DNA of 64,000 bases, from positions 90,562,501-90,626,500 of the forward strand of contig NC_083692.1 in the NCBI RefSeq assembly GCF_033118175.1, read 5' to 3'. The translations under genes were made by a program, and so were the position numbers. The DNA comes from Dama dama. Taxonomy: Eukaryota; Chordata; Mammalia; Artiodactyla; Cervidae. Positions 11,822 to 23,815 of this stretch are shown here, one piece after another. Position 1 is the first letter of the stretch. Each line of letters begins with the position of its first letter. Below the pieces are notes generated by a model. That model did not search any database. It saw only the letters and a program-made list of their open reading frames with translations, and was not told the origin of the DNA.

Positions 11822-12135
11822 CTTATCATGCCCTGGAGATCAGTCCTGGGTGTTCATTGGAAGGACTGATGCTGAAGCTGAAACTCCAATACTTTGGCCA
11901 CCTCATGCGAAGAGTTGACTCATTGGAAAAGACCCTGATGCTGGGAGGGATTGGGGGCAGGAGGAGAAGGGGACGACAGAGGATGAGATGGCTGGATGGC
12001 ATCACCGACTCGAAGAGCATGAGTTTGAGTAAACTCTGGGAGTTGGTGATAGACAGGGAGGCCTGGCATGCTGTGATTCATGGGATCGCAAAGAGTCGGA
12101 CACGACTGAGCGACTGAACTGAACTGAACTGAATA
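11822..12135 (+). mobile_element. BovB 3'-end fragment
   Basis: The last ~310 bases of BovB, ending in repeated ACTGA units at 12112-12133. Its variant ('ctcatgcgaagagttgactc', 'gggagggattgggggcagg') is shared with the piece at 17846-18187, which suggests the same young subfamily. Confidence 0.9.
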
Positions 12136-12644
12136 TAAAGTGTTCATTTTGTGATATAATAAAGACCACTCAAGTTCACTGTGGATGAGAAGAATAAGTA
12201 TTTTATTCTCCCAGTGACCAGAAATTTTATGACTGTAATTTAGGGCCCCATACTATCTGAAGCACCGTCATCTTCCTAGCTTTACCTTCCAATCTTCCCC
12301 TTCATGAATCCTGTGCTCCAGCCAAACACCGGCCTTACCCCACATGCTTTGCTTACATCCTTCTCTTCACTTGAAATGAATCATCTCTGCTTCTAATTTT
12401 ATAGCCTTCAGAGAGCAGTTCATACATCAACCTCTCCATGTAGCTGTCAATGGTTCTTCAGGACAAAAGTAATTTTCTTCCTCTGAAATTCTAGAATCCT
12501 CATGTAATCTTCTTCTATGACATTTACCATCATACATTAGAGTTATTTTTCATATATCTTAGCTACTCTACAAGGCTGTAAACTACCTGTGAGCAGGGAT
12601 CATATCGTTTAGCAATTCTTTCAGGAGCTCTCCTGCTGTGAAGT
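12136..12644. other. Intronic sequence without recognised feature
   Basis: Pyrimidine-rich sequence of CMYA5 intron 1 between two BovB pieces. No gene or repeat is recognised. Confidence 0.5.
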
Positions 12645-13877
12645 CTTTTCAAAACATTCTCCAAGCTAGGCTCCAACAGTATGTGAACTGTAAACTTCCA
12701 GATGTTCAAGCTGGATTTAGAAAAGGCAGAGGAACCAGAGGTCAAATTGTCAACATCTGTTGGATCATCCAAAAAGCAAGAGAGTTCCAGAAAAACATCT
12801 ATTCCTGCTTTATTGACTATGCCAAAGCCTATGACTGTGTGGATCACAATAAACTGTGGAAAATTCTGAAAGAGATGGGAATACCAGACCACCTGACCTG
12901 TCTCTTGAGAAATCTATATGCAGGTCAGGAAGCAACAGTTAGAACTGGACATGAACAACAGACTGGTTCCAAATCAGGGAAGGAGTATGTCAAGGCTGTA
13001 TATTGTCACCCTGCTTATTTAACTTACACGCAGAGTACATCATGAGAAATGCTAGGCTGGATGAAGTACTAGCTGGCATCAAGATTGCTGGAAGAAACAT
13101 CAATAACCTCAGATATGCAGATGACACTACCCTTATGGCAGAAAGTGAAGAAGAACTAAAGAGCATCTTGATGAAAGTGAAAGAGGAGAGTGAGAAAGTT
13201 CACTTAAAACTCAATATTCAGAAAACTAAGATCATGGCATCTGGTCTCATCACTTCATAGCAAATAGATGGGGAAACAGTGTCAGACTTTATTTTTGGGG
13301 GCTCCAAAATCACTGCAGATGGTGACTGCAGACATGAAATTAAAAGATGCTTGCTCCTTGGAAGAAAATTTATGACCAACCTAGGCAGCATATTAAAAAG
13401 CAGACACATTATTTTGCCAACAAAGGTCCGTATAGTCAAAGCTATGGTTTTTCCAGTAGTCATGTACGGATGTAAGATTTGGACTATAAGAAAGCTGAGC
13501 ACCAAAGAATTGATGTTTTTGAACTGTGGTGTTGGAGGAGACTCTTGAGAGTCCCTTGGACTGAGAGGAGATCCAACCAGTCCATCCTAAAGGAGATCAG
13601 TCCTGAGTGTTCATTGGAAGGACTGATGTTGAAGCTGAAACTCCAATACTTTGGCCACCTGATGTGAAGAGCTGACTCATTTGAAAAGAACTTGATGTTG
13701 AGAAAGAAGGCAGGAGGAGAAGGGGATGACAGAGGATGAGGTGGTTGGATGGCATCACTGACTCAATGGACGTGAGTTTGAGTAAACTCCAGGAGTTGGA
13801 GATGGACAGGGAAGCCTGGTGCTGCAGTCCATGGGGTCGCAAAGAATCAGACACGACTGAGCAACTGAACTGAATAA
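12645..13877 (+). mobile_element. BovB LINE, 5'-truncated, RT domain to 3' end
   Basis: Begins within the RT fingers and runs to the ACTGA tail. Frames at 12638-13045, 13003-13260 and 13279-13548 carry the FIDYAKAYDCVDH, CLFNLHAEY, LRYADD and C-terminal motifs. They are shifted relative to each other by small indels (for example near 12950-13000) and a TAG at 13258. It is non-functional. Confidence 0.92.
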
Positions 13878-13964
13878 CAACTGAAACCAGGATAAAACCT
13901 TTGGAATAATCACAGCTGATCCTTAGTAAAAATGCAACTCAAAATGATGGGTATTAGGAGGCTC

Positions 13965-14088
13965 AAGAGGAAGGAGATATATATGTATATACTTATAGCT
14001 GATTTGCATTGTCGTATAGCAGAAACCAACACAACGTTGTAAAGCAATTATCCTCCAACTAACAATAAAGAAAAAATTTTTAAATAAT
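13965..14088 (+). mobile_element. L1 3'-end fragment (bovine type)
   Basis: The terminal L1 block 'agctgatttgcattgtcgta' through 'gtaaagcaattatcctccaa' (about 14000-14060) is followed by an A-rich tail. The 5' side is severely truncated. Confidence 0.8.
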
Positions 14089-15626
14089 GGGAATTATTAG
14101 ATAGGAGTCTGCTATGAGGGATGGTTAACTTGCCTTAGGCATCAGTCTGTTTTACAGAGAAATCAGGGCACTTTGGTTACACCAGCCAATTAGGTTTAAT
14201 GGAAAGTAACTTTAAAAAGCTCATATTTCTTTCTGTTTCATTTCTAGTTTCCACTCATCTATACCCATGAAATTTCTGTTTTAGATAATTTCAAAACTAT
14301 GAAATGTTCACTTTCAACTGATTTCACATTGAAGCCCAAGGTCAAGATTCATTCATCCAACTATTTATTGAGCTACAATTATGTACTAATTGCTATGTTA
14401 GACACGATTTTTTTTTTTTTTTTACAGCAAGACAACCATTTGGTGCAAATTTTAAAAGATCTTTACAGTCACTTTGGATGAACCCATTTGGTCTGAGCTA
14501 TAGATTTACAGCAGAACTGTAAGTTAACATTTTCTTATTTGGCTCTCTTGAAATCTAAGATGATTTCAATGTTGCCACTAGAGGAAGCTCAACAGTAACG
14601 CAAGTGAGGTGCTTGCCTCAGTCCTCACCTTTATAGGAGCACCGCTAGACAAGAGCAGCATTCCCCAGCCTAGCCTGAGAACACTCAGCGTGTGAATGTT
14701 TTCCTGCTTCATCTACACAAGTGTGTATGAGTAAACTCTAGTCACATCTTTTTAGCTTCTTTAAAGGAGTCTTTCAATCTGTAAAATATCTTAAAATATA
14801 TGATAGCAATTTATTTCAACTTATTAGCTGGGACACTAATTTCTCATTCCAGGTGTTCCTTTCCATATGGAAGGACACCTATTAGTGTAACACTCCTTCC
14901 TAGCTAGCTTCCCTCTGTCTCTCCCCCAATTCTATTCTGTTAATTCTACTATTAAATACACAAGGTAGGTTCTCATGTGGAGAAGCCTGTACCTTTTCAG
15001 AGATGATGACTAGGTATATAAATCCATTCATTTCTGAGATTTGGTATTAGAAAGCACATCGGTGTCCTACACCTAAGCCACATTCTTTGACATTTGCTTT
15101 ATCAGTAATAAAGTTGATGTTTTGATCTCTCTCTGCTATTCCTTTGATTACTTACCACTTGTTTCAGATCTTAGGCAGGGAAAAGAGGTAATTATACTTG
15201 CCAAAGTCCAATATTAATAAATGAACACATGTACTGCAGTTGGTAAAGCCCAAAGGACATCACTGGACAGCAAGAACAGATATGACAGCTAACCTATATG
15301 CTTGTCAGTATTCACCATAAACTGATGTGGGGACCTATCAGGCAGAGAAATTCGCCAGTCAGAACTCAGCAACACAATACCCTGACTGCACAGCCATCCC
15401 CTTCACAAGCACACAGGCATGTGTCTCTTTATAAGAACAAGCTTTCAGAACTTTGTAACTATAATAGTTGACACAAGGCTTTATAAGCAACACAGACAAA
15501 TTTTTTAAATGTGCTATCCATGGTCAATGATAAATAATGGTACAGCCATGGCAAAAAAAAAAAATGTCCACAGATGGAAAGAATAAAGATTGACAATATG
15601 ACTCAGATTATGCAAAAAAGAGAAAA
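14089..15626. other. Intronic sequence, no gene recognised
   Basis: Apparently single-copy CMYA5 intron 1 sequence with a T18-type run at 14408-14425 and A runs at 15551-15563 and 15620-15637. I see no coding or repeat signature that I can name. Confidence 0.5.
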
Positions 15627-15627
15627 A

Positions 15628-16068
15628 AAAAAAAACAGTAATCATGTACAGATGTGAGAGTTGGACCATAAAGAAGGCTGAGCAATGAAGAATTGATGCT
15701 TTCGGACTGTGGTGTTGGAGAAGACTCTCGAGAGTCCCTTGGACAACAAGGAAATCAAACCAGCCAATCCTAAAGGAAATCAGTCCTGAATATTCATTGG
15801 AAGGACTGATGCTGAAGCTGAAGCTCCAGTATTTTGGCCACCTGATGTGAAGAGCTGGCTTGTTAGAAAAGACTCTGATGCTGGGAAAGATGAAGGGCAA
15901 AAGAAGAGGGTGACCAAAGATGAGATGGTTGACTGGCATCATTGACATAATGAATAGGAGTTTGAGCAAACTCTGGGAGCTAGTGAAGGACAGGGAAGCC
16001 TGGTGTGCTGCAGTTCATGGGGTTGCAAAGAGTTGGACACAATTTAGCAACTGAGCAACAACAACAAT
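15628..16068 (+). mobile_element. BovB 3'-end fragment, older
   Basis: About 440 bases of the BovB C-terminal coding region and tail, starting at the 'catgtacagatgtgagagttgg' block. It ends in 'gcaactgagcaacaacaacaa', an older tail form. It is more diverged than the other copies. Confidence 0.88.
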
Positions 16069-16269
16069 GCAAAAAGATACTAGCTGGTATCCTTAAATAC
16101 CTCAGGTTACTCTGGTTTAGGGCCATGTTAGCTCTGAGACTAATTCTGCTGCCACCAATTAACAGGAAGAAGGAAACCTGGATTCTAGTGCTTGCTTGGA
16201 TGCTTACCCAGTATCTTGATTTTCAGCATGTAAACAAAACAAAGTCTCTATCTCATGTTGCTTAAATTT

Positions 16270-16680
16270 TATCAGAGGGGAAGACAGAGAATGAACAAAC
16301 GTTAGGTGGTGATAAATGCTATGAAGAAAATAAAACAGGATAAATGGGATAGAGGGCAATGGTTATGATTTGGAATGCTATATTACATATAGAAGGTGGT
16401 CAAGGATGACCTCACAATGAAAGAGATATTTGAGCAGAGATTTGAAGGCAGTGAGCATGCAAATATTAACTGTAGGAGAAAGAGCAGAGCAAACAACAGC
16501 ATTAAAGTTGCTAAGATGAGATCGCTTGTCAAACATGAACAGTAAAAATGGGAATGTATTGGAGTATAGCAAGCAGGAGAGATGAGGTCAGAAAAGTATG
16601 CAGGAGTCAGTTCACTTGAGCTTAGAGTCCACGGAGTTTCAATTTCACTCCAATGGACTGTCAGCCCTGCCATCTTCTAG
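16270..16680. repeat. Ancient interspersed repeat, family not assigned
   Basis: The blocks 'ggtggtgataaatgctatgaag', 'gaaggtggtcaaggatgacct' and 'gagatttgaaggcagtgag' have the layout of a widespread old mammalian repeat. I cannot name the family with certainty. A related stretch lies at 29920-30380. Confidence 0.5.
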
Positions 16681-17837
16681 CAGCTCAGAGATGGGCAGCT
16701 ACTCAGGCTGGTTGAGGTTCATTTATCCTCCTACCCTTCCTCAAGCAGGAATTTGAATCTTAAGCAGAGTGACTAGAATGGCACCTGGGCCAGATACTCA
16801 GTCTTTCTTGTTCCCTGGACTCCACCCAGCACTCTCTTGGCTCCTGCCGGGTTCTCCAGTCTACCTGTGAGCTCTTTAAAGTTCTTCTAATAGATTCCAT
16901 TTTCTGTTGGCATACAAAAAGTTGTTTCTTTGCTCACTATGAGAGATGGCTAACTTTCTACTGCTCTTGAATGGCTTACAGAGAAGTCCCCATTTTCCAG
17001 CCTCCCTTGAGGTAGCTGTGGCTGGTGGCAGCCAAGTCATGGAGTTCTAGTCAATGGAAAGTGAGCCCTAGTAACGTAGGCCATTTCTAAGCAGGATTGC
17101 TAAGATCTCCCAGGAGTGATCCTCTGCAGTTTTTCCCACGCACAGCTTGAAGCATGGCAACCTTAAATGCCACATACTGAAGAAATCAGAGCTATAAGAG
17201 CTAAGGTGCCTCAGTCCCTGAATCACTACTTGGAGGAGAGCTGCCTAACCAGGAATACCTGCAGTGCACTTTTAATTGAGCTCAGGAGGAACTTTTATTA
17301 CACTAAGTCACTGAGATCTGGTTTGTTACAGCAGCCAGAGCTATCTTATCTAATACCTCTTATCTAAACCCTAACTACACCTCTCGGTCATCATTAAACA
17401 CTTCACTCCAACATTAAACATCTGTACTACTTGGCACAGAAAATATTTTTTGAGATATACAGAAATATAAAGTTAATTTTTATTACACAAGTAAATGAAA
17501 ATACTCTCATCATTAAAAATTAATCTAACATTGATAGACAAAAAGTCTCCCATAACTACCACAAAACCCCTATTCCAGTCCTATAACCAGAGATAATGCA
17601 CTTAATCAGTAACATTTTCAGATAAAACAAAAACTGAGCCTAGTGAAATAAATAATGGAAATTTCACTTTTAAATTCTAACAAGTACTCATACTGTGCAA
17701 AGTAATAGGAATCTTAGAAGAGTAACAGAATGTTTATCTGCTACTGGGAGGTGTTACAGGACCCATCAGAACAATGAAATTATAGAAGTCACTTATCTGC
17801 CCAGAGTTAACGGAGTAATCTGAATTTTGGAGTGAGT
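16681..17837. other. Intronic sequence without recognised feature
   Basis: CMYA5 intron 1. The short plus-strand frame at 17167-17367 shows no similarity or codon structure that supports a gene. Confidence 0.5.
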
Positions 17838-17845
17838 AATCAATT

Positions 17846-18187
17846 GAGAGTCCCTTGGACTGCAAGGAGATCCAACCAGTCCATCCTAAAGGAGATCAGT
17901 CCTAGGTGTTCATTGGAAGGACTGATGCTGAAGCTGAAACTCCAGTACTTTGGCCACCTCATGCGAAGAGTTGACTCATTGGAAAAGACCCTGATGCTGG
18001 GAGGGATTGGGGGCAGGAGGAGAAGGGGACAACAGAGGATGAGATGGCTGGATGGCATCACCAACTCGATGGGCATGAGTTTGAGTAAACTCCGGGAGTT
18101 GGTGATGGACAGGGAGGCCTGGCGTGCTGCGATTCATGGGGTCGCAAAGAGTCGGACACGACTGAGCGACTGAACTGAACTGAACTG
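17846..18187 (+). mobile_element. BovB 3'-end insertion with 8-bp target duplication
   Basis: A 342-base 5'-truncated BovB ending in the ACTGA tail. The sequence AATCAATT occurs at 17838-17845 and again at 18188-18195, a plausible target-site duplication. Confidence 0.88.
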
Positions 18188-18195
18188 AATCAATT

Positions 18196-18484
18196 TATAA
18201 AAACATAAGGAGGATCTACCCAGCCAGAGTCTGGCCAAGAGCTGGGGGTTATGTCTCAACTGAACAAACTACAGGCAGACATTCATTTGAATCCCCCAAA
18301 GAGAAATATAAAAACTCATCCACTAAATTCTCCATTATTTTAGAAGACAAAGGGCAAAAGATGCCAGGTCTAGAGAACCAAAATAAATGACCTATGGTGT
18401 GACAGGGCTAGTTCACAGCTTAGTGCCTACTTCAGAGCAAAACGTGGGCAAGTCAATTATTTGTGGTCTTGGGAACTCCTCAAT
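18196..18484. other. Intronic sequence, nothing recognised
   Basis: A short single-copy stretch between a BovB piece and a MER20 relic. Confidence 0.5.
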
Positions 18485-18664
18485 GGTGGGAGTTCCTTAG
18501 TGGCACCATTGACATTTTTGGGGTACATGTGTTGGGGGGCTAGCCTGTGTGCTGAGGATGTGTAGCGGTATCCCTGGCCTCTACCTACTAGATGCCAATA
18601 GCATCCCACCTCTAATTTCAACAACCAAAAATGTCTTCAGAATGACACTAGTTGAGAACCACTG
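18485..18664 (-). mobile_element. MER20 (hAT-Charlie) DNA transposon relic
   Basis: It ends on the right in 'agttgagaaccactg' (18650-18664), the terminal inverted repeat in reverse. It contains the central blocks 'ggcctctacctactagatgcc' and 'acaaccaaaaatgtcttcag' that are typical of this family, and the left end shows the 'caccattgacattttt' block. It is non-autonomous. Confidence 0.8.
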
Positions 18665-19367
18665 GTATAGGCAGACCGAAGAGTGAAACAGAAAATAAAC
18701 AATCAACTACAGGCAACACTAACCTTGGCTGAGGATATAAAGGAAAAACCATGGAGGTTAAGAACATTCCATATTCTGGGATTTCCAGCTGAGGAGTTAA
18801 ATACAGGTTTAGCTCTTTAGCACTAGAATTCTTCAACAGCTACTGGGTATTAGCACAGAACAGAAACTGTGCCCCACCAGCCACTGCTGACAGATTCCTG
18901 TGAGGGTTGAGTGGTGGTTACTAAGAGACAGAGCACTTCATCTGAATAGAATATGTCAGGCTGAGATCTTTTTAAAATAAACCAGTGAGTCAGGACAGAC
19001 TTCTCCCCTGCTGTTCGGCAGACATTTTTTTTTTTTTTTACTACAGTTATAACTCCATAAAAGCACAGAGGATGACAGCTAATTGGTCCAATAAGTAGGA
19101 AAAGCTGGTCACGTTTCCTCATTTCCTTAGTGATCCTTCTGAAATTTTTCTTAAGTTTGCAACAGAGCAAGAACCATTAGATTGTGGCCTTGAAAATAAA
19201 AGTAATACATGTAAAACTAAAATTCAGCTCCTCTATTAAATGAAATGAGGGTTTGTCCACAGGCCTAGAATTTAATGGCAATATTTTTCTTTTCTCTGTT
19301 GTTTTCTTAAAAGGAAGTAACAGTAATAAAATACACAAAAGCCTCACTCCAGCAGATGTTAGTGAGA
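18665..19367. other. Intronic sequence, no gene recognised
   Basis: Single-copy CMYA5 intron sequence with a T run at 19026-19039. No supported coding region. Confidence 0.5.
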
Positions 19368-19848
19368 GACATTACTTTGCTGACAAAGGTCCGTCTAGTC
19401 AAAGCTATGGATTTTCCAGTAGTCATATGTGGATGTGAGAGTTGGACTATAAAGAAAGCTGAGCACCAAAGAATTGATGCTTTTGAACTGTGGTGCTGGA
19501 GAAGACTCTTGAGAGTCCCTTGGACTGCAAGGAGATCAAACCAGTCCATCCTAAAGGAAATCAACCCTGAATATTCATCGGAAGGACTGATGCTGAAGCT
19601 GAAGCTCCAATACTTTGGCCACCTAATGCAAAGAACTGACTTATTGGGAGAGATTCTGACACTGGGAAAGACTGAAGGCAGGAGGAGAAGGGGACAACAG
19701 AGAATGAGATGGTTGGATGGCATCACCGACTCAATGGACATGAGTTTGAGCAAGCTCTGGGAGTTGGTGATGGACAGGGAAGCCTGGCATGATGCAGTCC
19801 ATGGGGTCACAAACAGTCAGACACGACTGAGCGACTGAACTGAACTAA
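19368..19848 (+). mobile_element. BovB 3'-end fragment (~480 bp)
   Basis: C-terminal BovB coding region with a continuous 160-codon frame (19356-19838) and the ACTGA tail. A possible 7-bp duplication AGTGAGA flanks it at 19361-19367 and 19849-19855, though its first bases could also belong to the element. Confidence 0.9.
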
Positions 19849-20059
19849 AGTGAGATGAGCAGGACTAGGTAAAAATCCTCCCAGCTCTGGAGATTGCAGG
19901 GGAGAAGACTTCTGCCCGTGTCAGCAGAGAGGCTTTGCAGCCAGTGGGCTGGCTGTCCTGGAGCTGTGTGGATGAATCTCACAGAGCGACACTCCCAGAA
20001 GCATATGGAGGGCGCCTACCACCCAAGGCAGAGCATCATAAACAATACTGTGTGCTGCC

Positions 20060-20250
20060 GGTAGTGAAAGTCGCTCAGTCGTGTCCGACTCTCTGCGACC
20101 CCATGGACTACACAGTCCATGGGATTCTCCAGGCCAGAATACCAGAGTGGGTAGCCTATCTCTTCTCCAGGGGATCTTCCCAACCCAGGGATCAAATCCA
20201 GCTCTCCCACACTGCAGGCGGACTCTTTACCAGCTGAGCCCCCAGGGAAT
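20060..20250 (-). mobile_element. Bov-tA SINE
   Basis: Reverse orientation. The Bov-A half starts with 'gtcgctcagtcgtgtccgac' at 20070, and the tRNA-Glu-like half ends near 20250 with 'agctgagcccccaggga'. Confidence 0.9.
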
Positions 20251-20602
20251 CAGAGGAGCACAAGAGGGAGGAGGGAGAGCAGCCAGACCAGAACACTCTG
20301 ACTCAGCGACAACCACACACCCCCTCTTTAACTCCCGAGGGCTCCTCCGTGGACTTCTGACCTAGCCCCCAAACTAATGCTGCCAATAATTCCTCATGGA
20401 AAATTAATCATGACATTACAGTTAAGGACAAATCTTTAGACACTTTCTGCTAGTTTCTGCAAGTGTGGTATTAGGGAGTCTGTTCTTTCGTGCACAAAGA
20501 AAATGTTTAGAAAATTTTTCAATCTCCATTTTTCTTTATTCTCAAATCAATGATCTATAAAGGCTGTGTGGGATGCTTTACCTGTTTTAAAAATGCATTT
20601 TT

Positions 20603-20789
20603 GGGACTTCCCTGCTAGTCCAGTGGCTAAGACTATGAGCTCTCAATGCAGGGGGCCCAGGTTCGATTCCTGGTCGGGGAACTAGATCCCACATGCCACA
20701 GCTAAAAGATTTCATGTGCCGCAACTAAGACCCTGTGCAGCTAAATAAGTTAAATAAATAAAAACAAATATTAAAATAAATAAATAAAT
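20603..20789 (+). mobile_element. CHR-type SINE with 13-bp target-site duplication
   Basis: Starts GGGACTTCCCTGCTAGTCCA and contains the B-box 'ggttcgattcctgg'. It ends in an (AAAT)n tail. The perfect duplication AAAATGCATTTTT flanks it at 20590-20602 and 20790-20802. Confidence 0.93.
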
Positions 20790-20802
20790 AAAATGCATTT
20801 TT

Positions 20803-21159
20803 AATTTCCCTCTCCAATGCAGCCTTAACACTGGAGAACTGCAATCTGAAAGATTCAGCTCTCAAGAACTCAGTTTATGAAATCTGCTCATAAAATCTAC
20901 CTTGATAACTAAACTTTGTGTCTCTCCTTTTCAAGTTTCCAAGCAATTATCTGGGCATTCTACATTCTTACACTCTTCTCCTTTTAGTGGTTATTACACT
21001 TTAATAAACTCTGTCATATTAGGTTGGTGGTAGGGTACCTGGTTCCTAGAAAGTGGAAAACACGGCAGCAGCAGCCTGATGAGAACTGGGAGGTGAAGAC
21101 AGTCTCGTCATCAGGCTCAAACACCACCATGAGGAAGACACAAGGAGCCTTTTACATAC
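20803..21159. other. Intronic sequence, nothing recognised
   Basis: A short single-copy stretch in CMYA5 intron 1. Confidence 0.5.
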
Positions 21160-21602
21160 ACCAAATGTGGACGGTAAGACCAACACCATATACAGAGTGA
21201 AGTAAGTCAGAAAAACAAATATCCTATATTAACACACATATATATATGGAATCTAGAAAAATGGTACTGATGAATCTATTTGCAAGACAGGAATAGAGAT
21301 GAAGACACAGAGAATGAACTTGTGGACGCCGGGGGGCAGAGAGGGTGGGACGAACTGACGGTAGCATTGACGTATATACACTACCACGTGTAAACCAGAT
21401 AACTAGGGGGAAGGTGCGGTACATCAGAGGGGTCCACCCTGGCACTCTGTGATGACCCCGAGCAGTGGCGCAGGGTGGGAGGTGGGAGGTGGGAGGGAGT
21501 TTCAGGAGGGAGGGGACTGTGTACACCTGTGGCTGACTCGTCCATGTATGGCAGGAACCTACACAACATTGTAATGCAATTATCCTCCAATTAAAAAAAA
21601 AC
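21160..21602 (+). mobile_element. L1 3' end (bovine type)
   Basis: The C-terminal/3'UTR L1 blocks 'acagagtgaagtaagtcag' and 'tatatatatggaatctag' are followed by a G-rich 3'UTR and the terminal block 'cattgtaatgcaattatcct'. It ends in an A run at about 21592-21601. Confidence 0.85.
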
Positions 21603-22374
21603 CAACCCCATAAAAGGAAGTCTCTCAAATTCCAGAGGGAAAAATTGAATACGATTCCTGTTGATACATATTCTACATTCTCACAAGAGAATTAAAGTGG
21701 AAAATGCAAACATCTTAGGGTTACATGGAGAACAAGTTTGACCTTGAGGACGCTCTGAAATGGACCACACTTTGAGAACCACTGTCATGGAGCCTCCTCG
21801 TTAATGGTTAAGCTAGCATTCCACCACAGGATATAATACTTTATCCAACACCATGTTGTTGAACATTTGGACTGTTTCCGAGTCTCTGCCATTACAAAAG
21901 AAGCTACAACAAACACTCTTATGACAGCCCCTTCTGCACATTTGCTTCCTTAGTGTTAACACCTCAGGAAGTAGAATTTGAGAATCAAAACCAGTTATTT
22001 TTTTCAGACTTTTTATACATATTGCCGGTGTTCCCTCCAGAAAGGTTTATTAATTTGCATCCCTATCAACACTGTGGACCATGTGAATCCCGTCCTGAGG
22101 GCTGTTTTTAGAAAATCAAAATGTGACTGAGCTGGCTGTTAGCAAGCTCCCTCTTAGATGAAATATAATACTTGAGATTTCTTGGAATTCTCTGCTCACA
22201 GAGTACTTCTCTGATGATTCTACTGCGGTGTTATTTACTGCCGCTTTGAATTAGTGCGTTAGTATTCCCATGTAATACTTCCACCTGACAATAGGTTTCT
22301 TGAGACAGAAGCCACACCGCATTATCACAGAATACACCACAGTGCCACACACATGGGGCAGGGACTGTACTGGG
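21603..22374. other. Intronic sequence with a MER5A end
   Basis: Mostly unassigned. Positions 21740-21784 end in 'ggaccacactttgagaaccactg', the terminal block of a MER5A-type hAT relic. No gene is supported. Confidence 0.5.
21740..21784 (+). mobile_element. MER5A-type hAT terminal fragment
   Basis: Only the last ~45 bases with the terminal inverted repeat TTTGAGAACCACTG remain visible. Confidence 0.55.
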
Positions 22375-22590
22375 CAATCGTGGAAAGAACGCTCTTCACC
22401 TCAGCAGACACACCTGGGCTTAAATCGTGGCCTCCCCACTTACAAGCTGTGTGAGCCGGGGCAGATGACTTTCCTGTCCTTCCCTGAGCCTTAAGGTCAT
22501 CATTGTAACAGGGAGACTAACACGCACTTCATAAGGCAGCTGTGTTGAAATGCTATGTGTAAAATGCATTAGACCACACCAGGCAAAAAC
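22375..22590 (+). mobile_element. MIR SINE
   Basis: Reads in order through the MIR core. The blocks are 'cttaaatcgtggcctccccacttaca', 'gctgtgtgagccggggcagatgac', 'cctgagcc' and 'cataaggcagctgtgttgaaatg'. It is an ancient tRNA-derived SINE. Confidence 0.8.
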
Positions 22591-23677
22591 AGATGTTCCA
22601 TACGTTTGTTTTCTCCCTTTCCCTTTCCAATGTTGAATTAACCTTGTGAAATCCGAACTTCGAGGAGCTGCACATTTACTTTGATTTCTGAATAAGGCTA
22701 AAATTAAGACAGACAGACAGCAGCTCGTTAATGATTACCTCTGGAAAGTGTAACTAAGCAAAACTGACGCGCTTTCTAATTATCCTCCCCTGCATCACTC
22801 AATCGCTACATGGTCTCTGAGTCAGTCAAGACCTAGAAGCGTGTACAAGACCGAAGGCAGATCCCACCCAGCCCCTAAACAAAACAGAAATGTAAAAGGA
22901 AATCCTTTTTAGTGCCAGAATGCTACTTCTCTGATCACACCCAAACCTGACTTTGGAGAAAAGCCATTCACAAAGTTATGCTGAAAGAGCTGGGCCAACT
23001 GTGCGTCTCGGTGACTGTGGGGACGTCACCCCAAAACCTCTTCTGGTCCAAAGCTGACACTTACTGCAGTGGGGCTTTAGGACTAGAATATGTTAATGTG
23101 ACCTTGACATGTATCCAAATATGAACAAGAAAGCTTTGACATTTTCTCATAACCTGATTAGGGAAATTGAGAAAAGACCCTGGTGAGACAGGTGCACTTC
23201 AGGTTGAAGTTCACTCCTGGTTTTACCTCAAAATTTAAACAAAGCACAAGTCAAGGAGAGTTATTTGTGCATCTGGGCGTGCACCCTAACTAAGGTGTGG
23301 GGTAAGGAGTGCTCTCTGGGGACTAGCATTGCTAGAGATGGCAGTACCAACCCAAGAGAATACTCAAGCCAAGAGGTCCTGACAACTTATACTGAAGGGA
23401 GGGAAAGGGAACTGACACTTGTTCACGCTCTGCTCTGTTCCAGGCCCGTGTGATTTCCCTGTGTGTTTATATTCTCATTTACCCCATCCCCACACACATT
23501 TACATTGTGTAGAGTCTGAAGCTCAAAGAGGTCAAGTGGTTCTCAGCAGTATATTCTGGAGAACTATGCGTGCTCGGGCATTAACAACTCCAGGGCAGAC
23601 ACAGAGAAACTCTGAGTCTCTGATGCTTGAGTTCAAACCGAGATCGTTCAAGAACTTTTCGTACCAGTACCTGAATG
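22591..23677. other. Intronic sequence without recognised feature
   Basis: CMYA5 intron 1. A (GACA)n-like triplet of repeats at 22711-22722 is the only low-complexity motif. The plus-strand frames in this stretch lack support. Confidence 0.5.
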
Positions 23678-23815
23678 CTACTGCCGCTGCTGCTAAGTCG
23701 CTTCAGTTGTGTCTGACTCTGTGCGACCCCACAGACAGCCGCCCACCAGGCTCCTCTGTCCACAGGATTCTCCAGGCAAGAATACTGAAGCGGGTTGCCA
23801 TTTCCTTCTCCCAGT
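23678..23815 (-). mobile_element. Bov-A2/Bov-tA SINE fragment with GCT-repeat tail
   Basis: Reverse orientation. The tail-side (GCT)n at 23680-23693 is followed by 'aagtcgcttcagttgtgtctgac' and the Bov-A unit to about 23812. Confidence 0.85.

Noticed and set aside
19307..19810. 167-codon minus-strand frame, and similar ones at other BovB pieces
   Set aside because: These are antisense readings of the BovB C-terminal region, repeated at every copy.
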